From assembly GCA_009703545.1 (NCBI GenBank), contig WLFX01000017.1, forward strand, positions 1 through 11,961: a stretch of 11,961 bases of DNA, given 5' to 3'. Of the stretch, positions 6,369-11,961 are shown in pieces. The position numbers and the translations under genes were made by a program. Source of the stretch: Actinomycetota bacterium. Lineage in GTDB: Bacteria; Actinomycetota; Actinomycetes; Actinomycetales; Microbacteriaceae. The notes under the pieces were generated by a model, which ran no database searches, had not been told where the DNA came from, and worked only from the letters and a program-made list of their open reading frames with translations. The stretch's first letter is position 1. Each line of letters opens with the position of its first letter.

Positions 6369-6689
6369 TTACTTTCGAGTAGTGGTGTCAACGTACACGT
6401 CTGAACCGTTGATTTCGACGGTGTAGACGTGAACCGGCTCGAACGCCGGAAAGTTTCGAGGGGAACCATCGGTGAGTCCGAATTTGGAACCGTGGGCCCA
6501 ACATTCAATCGTGTCGTCCTCGACGAAGCCGTCGGACAACGAGATGTCGCCGTGCGAACAACGGTCACCGAGAGCGTGAATTTCGCCACTCGATTCGCGA
6601 ACGACGGCAATCGGGAGGTCGTCGATGATGACCTTCATGGCAGAACCGGGAGCGATCGAATCGAGGGTCCCGACGAGTTCGCGGGTCAT
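6369..6689 (-). CDS. Rieske [2Fe-2S] ferredoxin-like protein in suf operon
   Basis: A 106-residue small soluble Rieske-domain protein with the full cluster-binding set: CSH (C44, H46) and CWAH (C63, H66), spaced CxH-x16-CxxH. There is no catalytic oxygenase domain and no membrane anchor. It resembles the ferredoxin subunit of aromatic-ring dioxygenases and is often annotated that way, but no oxygenase gene is nearby. Its position between sufD and sufC, with ATGA overlap to sufD and 2 nt to sufC, points to a role in Fe-S biogenesis. It may supply electrons or act as an intermediate carrier; this is inference. A strong ribosome-binding site (GGAGGAAGG) precedes ATG 6689, so it may be made in more than coupled amounts. 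Confidence 0.92.
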   Translation of the reverse strand: MTRELVGTLDSIAPGSAMKVIIDDLPIAVVRESSGEIHALGDRCSHGDISLSDGFVEDDTIECWAHGSKFGLTDGSPRNFPAFEPVHVYTVEINGSDVYVDTTTRK

Positions 6690-7828
6690 GCGCCTTCCTC
6701 CACCGCGTCGAGTGCGTCGGCCAGCGTCGTAGTCAGTCGGTCTTCCAATTCGGGAATACCGATGTGACCAACAATGTCCACGAGGAAACCGAGCGCGACG
6801 AGCCGGCGCGCCTCCGATTCGGTGATGCCACGAGCCTGTAAGTAGAAAAGATGTTCGTCGTCCAATCGACCAGTGGCACTCGCATGGCCGGCGCCGGCGA
6901 TGTCACCGGTTTCGATTTCGAGGTTGGGAATAGAGTCCGCGCGGGCGCCGTCAGACAGAATGAGATTTCGATTGGCTTCGTAGGAGTCCGTGCCGGTCGC
7001 ATCCGGACCGATGAGGACGTCGCCGACCCATACGGTTCGCGTTCCCTTACCGTGCAGAGCGCCCTTGTACAAGACGTTCGATTTGGTTTGGGCCGCCTTG
7101 TGATGGACGAAGACCTGGTGCTCGATGTGACGACCGCCATCGGCGAAGTAGAGACCGTAGGACTCGATGCTTGAACCGGTTCCAGCCAGCGTGATGGCTG
7201 GGTTCACGCGCTGAACAGCGCCGCCCAGTGAAATGAGGATGTGATCCACGTGCGCGTCTTTGTCGATCCGAACGAAGTGCGACGCGGCGTGCAACGCGCG
7301 GTTATCCCATTCGTTGAGGTGAATCACTCGTGCGTTCGAACCGTCGTGAGCAATAATCTCGACGTTTTCGGCGAGAGCGACGGCACCGTGATTTTCGATG
7401 ATGACCGAACGATGGGTGTTCGGCGTGAACTCGAGCACGAGGTGACCGGCTCGAACGCCGTCAATATCGCGGTGGATAACGACCGGGTCGCCGTCGCCGT
7501 TCACGCGAACGTGCAGAGCGTCTACCGTCATCGACCAGGCGCGCGCAGAAATACGATCCTCAGGAAGTCCGGCTTGGCCTGCGATGCTCGCCATCGTGAC
7601 CCACTCGTGAGCGGCTCCGGTCACGGTGACGTCGTAGTGACCCCCATCCAGTTCGCCGTCGGACAGCGCACCGAGCGCGTCAATTGGGCTTAGTCGCCAC
7701 TCAAGCTGGCGCGCTGAGATAGCAGGGAAATCCTCTGGCTGGGCCGAGGCAAATCTCTCATTGCGCGTTTGAACAGGCATATCCGACCATTCGGGCGCGC
7801 CAGAAAAATTAGTCGATGTTTCAGGCAC
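6686..7828 (-). CDS. sufD: SufD, Fe-S scaffold subunit
   Basis: A 380-residue SufB/SufD-fold protein: a variable N-terminal part (about 1-100), then a beta-helix core and a helical C-terminal region. The key C-terminal block AGHASATGRLDDEHLFYLQARGI (split over 311-334) carries H315, at the position of the histidine needed at the SufB-SufD interface. It heterodimerises with SufB and binds SufC. The start is GTG 7828, overlapping the sufB TAG as TAGTG. GGAAGG lies about 13 nt upstream, too far for an ideal site, so coupling to sufB is likely. An internal ATG (M17) is possible, but actinobacterial SufD proteins usually carry a longer N-terminus like this one. Confidence 0.95.
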   Translation of the reverse strand: MPETSTNFSGAPEWSDMPVQTRNERFASAQPEDFPAISARQLEWRLSPIDALGALSDGELDGGHYDVTVTGAAHEWVTMASIAGQAGLPEDRISARAWSMTVDALHVRVNGDGDPVVIHRDIDGVRAGHLVLEFTPNTHRSVIIENHGAVALAENVEIIAHDGSNARVIHLNEWDNRALHAASHFVRIDKDAHVDHILISLGGAVQRVNPAITLAGTGSSIESYGLYFADGGRHIEHQVFVHHKAAQTKSNVLYKGALHGKGTRTVWVGDVLIGPDATGTDSYEANRNLILSDGARADSIPNLEIETGDIAGAGHASATGRLDDEHLFYLQARGITESEARRLVALGFLVDIVGHIGIPELEDRLTTTLADALDAVEEGA

Positions 7829-9246
7829 TAACCGACCGACCCTTCCATGTTCATTTCGATGAGTTTGTTGAGTTCGAGGGCGTATTCCATCGGCAATTCT
7901 CTCGCGATGGGCTCGATGAATCCGCGCACAATCATCGCCATCGCCTCGTCTTCCGGCATACCGCGTGACTGCAGGTAGAACAATTGTTCCTCGCTAACCC
8001 GAGAGACGGTTGCCTCGTGACCGAGGTGGACATCGTCCACGCGAATGTCGATTGCCGGGTAGGTGTCGCTTCTCGAAATCGTGTCGACGAGAAGCGCGTC
8101 ACAACGAACCGTGTTTGCCGAGTGGTGGGCCTTTTCCCCCATTCGAACCTCGCCGCGGTATCCGGCTCGTCCTCCGCCACGGGCGATCGACTTCGAAATA
8201 ATCGATGATGTCGTGTTGGGCGCAAGGTGGATCATCTTTGCACCCGCGTCCTGGTGCTGACCTGGACCCGCGAACGCGACCGAGAGAGTCTCGCCCTTGG
8301 CGTGTTCACCCACGAGGAAGATTGATGGGTACTTCATCGTCACCTTGGAACCGATGTTGCCGTCGACCCATTCCATGGTCGCCCGTTCATGGGCAATCGC
8401 ACGTTTCGTGACGAGGTTGTAGACGTTCGTTGACCAATTCTGAATTGTGGTGTACCGGACGCGCGCGCCCTTCTTGACGACGATTTCGACGACAGCGGAA
8501 TGCAGGGAGTCGGACTTATAGATCGGAGCCGTGCAGCCCTCGATGTAGTGGATGTATGAATCCTCGTCGGCGATGATGAGCGTTCGCTCGAACTGACCCA
8601 TGTTTTCGGTATTGATTCGGAAGTAGGCCTGCAGCGGGATCTCGACGTGAACGCCCTTGGGTACGTAAACAAACGAACCACCCGACCAGACAGCCGTGTT
8701 GAGGGCGGCGAACTTGTTATCTCCACTCGGGATAATCGTGCCGAAATATTCTTTGAAAATCTCGGGGTGCTCGCGAAGCGCGGTATCCGTGTCGAGGAAC
8801 AACACGCCCTGCTGCTCAAGGTCTTCGCGAATCTGGTGGTAGACGACCTCGGATTCGTACTGAGCGGCAACGCCCGCTACGAGGCGCTGGCGCTCGGCTT
8901 CGGGAATTCCCAGTCGTTCATATGTTTTCCGAATGTCTTCCGGAAGGTCTTCCCACGACTGCGCCTGGCGCTCTGTGGACTTGACGAAGTACTTGATGTT
9001 GTCGAAATCGATCGCGGAGAGATCCGCCCCCCAGTTCGGCATTGGCTTTTTGAAGAACAGGTCGAGGGCTTTGAGGCGACGCTCGAGCATCCACTCCGGT
9101 TCGTTCTTTCGAGCAGAGATGTCCTTGACAACGTCGGCATTGATGCCGCGACGTGCACTCGCCCCCGCCGAATCTGAGTCATGCCATCCGAATTCGTACT
9201 GACCGAGTCCGTCCAGTTCTGGTCGGTCAACAATAATGTCGCCCAT
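7828..9246 (-). CDS. sufB: SufB, core Fe-S scaffold subunit
   Basis: A 472-residue protein, full length for the family. The nascent cluster forms on SufB. C382 in [11 protein letters not shown] corresponds to the essential cysteine at the SufB-SufD interface, C238 in IEGCTAPIY corresponds to the sulfur-accepting side, and the [13 protein letters not shown] block (409-421) supplies the conserved H410/E411. No intein interrupts it, unlike the M. tuberculosis homologue. ATG 9246 has a strong ribosome-binding site (AGAAAGGA, complement of 9251-9258). It is the first gene of the operon, divergent from ctaA across 115 bp. No SufR-type regulator gene stands upstream in this window. Confidence 0.97.
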   Translation of the reverse strand: MGDIIVDRPELDGLGQYEFGWHDSDSAGASARRGINADVVKDISARKNEPEWMLERRLKALDLFFKKPMPNWGADLSAIDFDNIKYFVKSTERQAQSWEDLPEDIRKTYERLGIPEAERQRLVAGVAAQYESEVVYHQIREDLEQQGVLFLDTDTALREHPEIFKEYFGTIIPSGDNKFAALNTAVWSGGSFVYVPKGVHVEIPLQAYFRINTENMGQFERTLIIADEDSYIHYIEGCTAPIYKSDSLHSAVVEIVVKKGARVRYTTIQNWSTNVYNLVTKRAIAHERATMEWVDGNIGSKVTMKYPSIFLVGEHAKGETLSVAFAGPGQHQDAGAKMIHLAPNTTSSIISKSIARGGGRAGYRGEVRMGEKAHHSANTVRCDALLVDTISRSDTYPAIDIRVDDVHLGHEATVSRVSEEQLFYLQSRGMPEDEAMAMIVRGFIEPIARELPMEYALELNKLIEMNMEGSVG

Positions 9247-9361
9247 GATTTCCTTTCTCGTCTACTACACGTTCATCGTGCCGACGATCCGCACACCGTG
9301 CGGTGCGAACATAGACTGGTGGTCGATGAGCTCGCTCTCTCATCCTACCCGTTAGGCATCA
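9247..9361. promoter_or_regulatory. divergent sufB/ctaA promoter region with imperfect palindrome
   Basis: This 115-bp gap must hold both promoters. TAGACT at 9312-9317 is a candidate -10 for ctaA (leader about 38 nt). Read on the minus strand, 9308-9313 gives TATGTT, a candidate sufB -10 (leader about 55 nt); the two boxes overlap by 2 bp. An imperfect palindrome at 9290-9307 has outer arms CGCAC/GTGCG. A tighter CGCAC-acc-GTGCG hairpin (9290-9302) and a tandem GTGCG repeat (9298-9307) are nested in it. It would cover the predicted sufB transcription start, a typical operator position. A weaker CACG-N5-CGTG repeat lies at 9268-9280. No regulator can be named. Confidence 0.35.
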
Positions 9362-10261
9362 ATGCGCTTCTCGTTTCCGACCTCGTTAAAGGACCGCCCA
9401 GTGCGGATTGTTGTGTGGTCGGTGCTCATCGCCAACATAGGCATCACCGTCACGGGAGCGCTGGTTCGGCTGACGGCTTCAGGTCTCGGCTGTCCCGAAT
9501 GGCCCTTGTGTACTGCGGATTCGCTCGTCAACACGCCCGAGATGGGAATCCACGGCGTGATTGAGTTCGGAAATCGGGTCCTGACGCTCGTCTTGCTCAT
9601 CGTCACGGTTTTCGTTCTCCTCGTGTTGTGGCGCATGCGGAGAGAGCGTCGCGATCTGTGGCGGTTCGCTCTCGTGTTGTTGCTCGGAATACCGCTTCAG
9701 GCCGTCATCGGCGGAATAAGCGTCTGGACCAACCTCAACCCCTACGTTGTTGGGCTCCACTTCGTTTTGTCGATTGCAATGACGGTCGTCGCGACGATTC
9801 TCGTGAATCGTGTCGTCGATGTTGATCGAATCTCGCGGTTCCGAAACGTTTCAGTTCTCTCGTGGCTGGTGGCCGCGGGTACCGCGCTCACCCTCATGGT
9901 CGGGATCCTGACGACCGGATCGGGTCCGCACGCCGGTGATGTCGATGCTCCGAGGAACGGTCTCGATTCGGGCCTTCTGCAACACCTGCACTCCTGGCCC
10001 GCGTACCTCACGCTCGCACTTGTTACTTTTGCGAGTGTTCGTTCCACCGGGCCAAGTCGTCGCTGGTTTGTCGGGCTCGTGTGCTCGTTCGCTGTTCAAG
10101 CAACCCTCGGAATTGTCCAGTCGCGGACGGGACTTCCGGTCGCACTTGTTGCACTGCACGTTGCGCTCGCAATGGTTACGACCGCGGTCGCCACGGCAGC
10201 GGTTTACCGGAGTGCGACGAGCGGATCGATTGCCACGGCGATGAAGAGCGCCGTCAAGTAG
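9362..10261 (+). CDS. ctaA: heme A synthase CtaA (COX15 family)
   Basis: A 299-residue integral membrane protein with about eight hydrophobic helices. It oxidises the heme O methyl group to a formyl, giving heme A for aa3-type oxidase. The N-terminal half contains GALVRLTASGLGCPEWPLC (32-50) with the loop cysteine pair C44 and C50, then H64 and E68 in IHGVIEFGNR, and H133. The C-terminal half has TTGSGPHAGD (184-193), the LQHLHS histidines (H208, H210) and H266. These supply the heme ligands of the family's two pseudosymmetric four-helix bundles. The ATG at 9362 has only a weak ribosome-binding site (TAGG at 9353-9356). The gene diverges from sufB. The polar C-terminal tail after the last helix overlaps the end of convergent ctaB by 58 bp. 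Confidence 0.95.
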   Translation: MRFSFPTSLKDRPVRIVVWSVLIANIGITVTGALVRLTASGLGCPEWPLCTADSLVNTPEMGIHGVIEFGNRVLTLVLLIVTVFVLLVLWRMRRERRDLWRFALVLLLGIPLQAVIGGISVWTNLNPYVVGLHFVLSIAMTVVATILVNRVVDVDRISRFRNVSVLSWLVAAGTALTLMVGILTTGSGPHAGDVDAPRNGLDSGLLQHLHSWPAYLTLALVTFASVRSTGPSRRWFVGLVCSFAVQATLGIVQSRTGLPVALVALHVALAMVTTAVATAAVYRSATSGSIATAMKSAVK

Positions 10262-11136
10262 GTGTTGCTCGCGTGAAAAACGCGCATCGCGTTCGTTTCG
10301 CGTCCCGCAACAGAACGGCTGTACAGCATGTGTGTTTCGACGATAAACCAGCCACCCGATAGTAATGCGACAACCGTATAGACGATTCCCATCGGTGCAA
10401 CGGGAACGAGAACGAGTGATGCGACAACCGTCGCCCAGGCATACAAAATCACTTGGAGTCCGACGGCAACTTTCGGGCGAAGAACACTGAGCATTGGAAC
10501 CGATGCAGCCGCATAATCGTCGGCATAGCGGAGGCTGAGCGGCCAATAGTGCGCTGGAGTCCACAGGAAGACCACGACGAACAAGATCCACGGTGTGACC
10601 GACACTTCGCCAGTAACAGCCGCCCACCCGATCAACACGGGGAAACACCCCGCGATACCGCCCCAGACGATGTTTTGTTCGGTTCGGCGCTTGAGGAGCA
10701 GCGTATAGACGAAAACGTAAAACAGAATCGCGAGCAACGAGAGAGTCGCGGCGAGAACGTTTGCCACGAGTGTCAACACGACGAGAGAAGCAAGCCCGAT
10801 TGCGACCGCGAAGACGAGCGCGGATCGTGGGCTGACTTCGCCCGTGACGATGGGGCGGCCTTTAGTTCGAGCCATGAGCGTGTCGATGTCTCGATCGATA
10901 TACATGTTGAACGCGTTCGCCGAGCCAGCACTGAGTGCGCCTCCCGCGAGAGTTCCGAGTATGAGCCACAGATTCGGGACACCCCTTGCCGCCAGCACCA
11001 TCACCGGAGCGGTCGTGACGAGGAGAAGTTCGATTACTCGAGGCTTCATCAGCGCGATGTAAGCGCCCGTTTTACGAAAAATCTGGACGGAACTGGACGG
11101 CCCCCTCGCTGAGCGGTTAGGGGTCGGTGGTGCCAC
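10204..11136 (-). CDS. ctaB: protoheme IX farnesyltransferase CtaB (heme O synthase)
   Basis: A 310-residue UbiA-superfamily membrane prenyltransferase with about nine helices. It joins farnesyl diphosphate to heme B, producing heme O for CtaA. The first prenyl-diphosphate/Mg site is NxxxDxxxD (N77, D81, D85) in FNMYIDRDIDTLMART. The second polar loop is LRYADDYAAASVPML (202-216) with D206 and D207. TKGRPIVTGEV (91-101) and the LMKPRVIELLLVTT entry (29-42) are CtaB signatures. The start chosen is GTG 11136. The 20-30 residue polar leader before the first helix is normal in actinobacteria; ATG at residue 30 is the alternative. No ribosome-binding site is seen, but a -10-like TAGGAT ends 6 nt upstream, suggesting leaderless translation. 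The 3' end overlaps ctaA. Confidence 0.95.
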   Translation of the reverse strand: MAPPTPNRSARGPSSSVQIFRKTGAYIALMKPRVIELLLVTTAPVMVLAARGVPNLWLILGTLAGGALSAGSANAFNMYIDRDIDTLMARTKGRPIVTGEVSPRSALVFAVAIGLASLVVLTLVANVLAATLSLLAILFYVFVYTLLLKRRTEQNIVWGGIAGCFPVLIGWAAVTGEVSVTPWILFVVVFLWTPAHYWPLSLRYADDYAAASVPMLSVLRPKVAVGLQVILYAWATVVASLVLVPVAPMGIVYTVVALLSGGWFIVETHMLYSRSVAGRETNAMRVFHASNTYLTALFIAVAIDPLVALR

Positions 11137-11142
11137 GAGCCC

Positions 11143-11148
11143 ATCCTA
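11143..11148 (-). promoter_or_regulatory. candidate leaderless -10 box for ctaB
   Basis: The minus strand reads TAGGAT (TANNNT), then 6 nt, then GTG. This spacing puts the transcription start at the initiation codon and explains the missing ribosome-binding site. The -35 region is unconvincing. Confidence 0.4.
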
Positions 11149-11176
11149 TTCTCTGCCCGCCAGTGCCGTTTCCCGC

Positions 11177-11182
11177 TAGACT
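11177..11182 (+). promoter_or_regulatory. candidate -10 box for tkt
   Basis: TAGACT matches TANNNT and is the same hexamer found before the DUF3099 gene and ctaA. It would give tkt a leader of about 87 nt. A TTGACG at 11218-11223 looks like a -35 but has no -10 at the right distance. No clear -35 pairs with TAGACT. Confidence 0.33.
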
Positions 11183-11227
11183 AACGACACCAGCAGCGCG
11201 AGCCCGATTGTGTGCCATTGACGTCAC

Positions 11228-11257
11228 CGAGGGCTGCGATGAGGCGGTAATCCCTCG
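11228..11257 (+). other. possible stem-loop in the tkt leader
   Basis: CGAGGG (11228-11233) is complementary to CCCTCG (11252-11257) across an 18-nt loop, ending 18 nt before the tkt ATG. No T run or known riboswitch core is recognisable. It may be chance or a mild translation control. Confidence 0.25.
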
Positions 11258-11275
11258 CTTGAGATTGGATAGTTG

Positions 11276-11961
11276 ATGACCACACTGATCTGGACAGAGC
11301 TCGACACGAAGGCGGTCGACACCGCGCGGCTTCTCGCTGTTGATGCGGTGGAAAAGGTCGGAAACGGTCACCCCGGAACGGCGATGTCCATGGCTCCCGT
11401 GGCCTATTTGCTCTATCAAAAAGTGATGAGGCACGATCCTACGGACACCCACTGGCTAGGTCGCGACCGTTTCGTGTTGTCAATTGGGCATTCGTCGCTC
11501 ACTCAATACACGCAACTCTTTCTCGGAGGTTTCGGGCTCGAACTCGACGACCTCAAATCCTTCCGAACCTGGGGATCCAAAACCCCTGGGCACCCCGAAT
11601 TCGGACACACGAAGGGTGTCGAGATAACGACCGGTCCGCTTGGTCAGGGACTCGCGTCAGCGGTCGGAATGGCCTACGCTCAACGATTCGAACGCGGGCT
11701 GTTTGACCCGACGGCTGGGTCAGGAACTTCTCCATTTGACCACTACACCTACGTCATCTGTGGCGACGGAGACATGCAAGAGGGTGTTACCGCCGAGGCG
11801 TCATCGCTCGCCGGCCACCAGCAACTCGGAAATCTCGTTGTGATTTATGACTCCAACCAGATTTCGATCGAAGATGACACCAACATTGCCTTTACCGAGG
11901 ACATCGCTGCGCGGTACCGCGCATATGGCTGGGATGTTCGCGAAGTGTCGTGGCGCACCCC
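11276..11961 (+). CDS. tkt: transketolase, N-terminal part (runs off window)
   Basis: The frame from ATG 11276 stays open to the window edge, giving 228 complete codons of a protein normally near 700 residues. Visible signatures are GNGHPG (29-34, H31), GHSS (71-74, H72), RTWGSKTPGHPE (97-108), ITTGPLGQG (117-125) and the thiamine-diphosphate/Mg motif GDGDMQEG (163-170) ending at DSN (192-194). Transketolase moves two-carbon units between sugar phosphates in the non-oxidative pentose-phosphate pathway. The N-terminus MTTLIWTELD agrees with actinobacterial homologues, so the start is well supported despite a weak ribosome-binding site. Its place beside ctaB is conserved in actinobacteria such as M. 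tuberculosis. The truncation is due to the window edge only. Confidence 0.96.
   Translation, partial: MTTLIWTELDTKAVDTARLLAVDAVEKVGNGHPGTAMSMAPVAYLLYQKVMRHDPTDTHWLGRDRFVLSIGHSSLTQYTQLFLGGFGLELDDLKSFRTWGSKTPGHPEFGHTKGVEITTGPLGQGLASAVGMAYAQRFERGLFDPTAGSGTSPFDHYTYVICGDGDMQEGVTAEASSLAGHQQLGNLVVIYDSNQISIEDDTNIAFTEDIAARYRAYGWDVREVSWRT

Noticed and set aside
6369..6689. Annotation as ferredoxin subunit of an aromatic dioxygenase
   Set aside because: No oxygenase or reductase gene is nearby and the gene is locked inside the suf operon. The Rieske fold is certain; the oxygenase role is unsupported.
8340..9177. 176-codon open frames on both strands overlapping sufB
   Set aside because: Ser/Arg-rich or featureless frame-shadow translations. 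SufB is continuous and complete over the same bases.
7828..9246. Possible SufB intein, as in M. tuberculosis
   Set aside because: The protein is 472 residues with uninterrupted conserved blocks and no splicing-domain motifs.
11218..11223. TTGACG as the -35 of the tkt promoter
   Set aside because: No TANNNT hexamer lies 16-19 bp downstream. The nearest, TAATCC, is 24 bp away and lacks the final T.
1..11961. Hidden mobile element, CRISPR, toxin-antitoxin or defence system
   Set aside because: No repeat array, transposase, integrase, small toxin-like pair or uneven base composition was seen. Nearly all DNA is assigned to conserved housekeeping genes, and the largest gap is about 170 bp.

Overview
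This is a housekeeping stretch of an actinobacterial chromosome, most probably from a Micrococcales (Microbacteriaceae-like) aerobe. The evidence is GC-rich but not extreme composition (judged by eye, not computed), frequent GTG starts, TANNNT-type -10 boxes and possible leaderless starts. The gene set also points this way: an actinobacterial SUF operon with a Rieske ferredoxin and an ABC-F ATPase, a DUF3099-SURF1 pair, and ctaA/ctaB next to tkt. The genus cannot be fixed from the sequence alone. I see no mobile element, CRISPR array, tRNA/rRNA, prophage or foreign-looking segment, and no convincing new biological system.

Layout: (1) 6-737 (+) is a DEDDh 3'-5' exonuclease. It faces rpmE2 (804-1052, -; zinc-free type ribosomal protein L31) across a bidirectional terminator hairpin. 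(2) serB (1223-1864, +) converges on fabG (1873-2583, -) with 8 bp between their stop codons. (3) fabG diverges from DUF3099-SURF1 (2619-3703, +) across only 35 bp. (4) A six-gene minus-strand operon reads sufB, sufD, Rieske protein, sufC, sufT (DUF59) and ABC-F ATPase (9246 down to 3687), with every junction overlapping or 2 nt apart. (5) ctaA (9362-10261, +) diverges from sufB and runs into ctaB (11136-10204, -), the two genes overlapping tail to tail by 58 bp. (6) tkt starts at 11276 (+) and runs off the right edge.

How the genes work together: the SufBC2D scaffold builds Fe-S clusters, and SufT probably helps deliver them. CtaB converts heme B to heme O, CtaA converts heme O to heme A, and SURF1 helps insert heme A into the aa3-type cytochrome c oxidase. 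The centre of the window is therefore an Fe-S and heme cofactor block for aerobic respiration. It is flanked by serine synthesis, fatty-acid synthesis, translation and pentose-phosphate genes. Known actinobacterial genomes show a related order; in M. tuberculosis tkt, ctaB, ctaA, sufBCD, sufT and an ABC-F gene lie in the Rv1449-Rv1473 region. The neighbourhood is therefore ancestral rather than newly acquired.

Points worth a second look are the extreme compaction (convergent overlaps of 17 and 58 bp, and divergent leaderless-looking promoters), the absence of sufS, sufU and a SufR-type regulator from the suf locus, and the two poorly explained suf passengers (Rieske protein and ABC-F ATPase).
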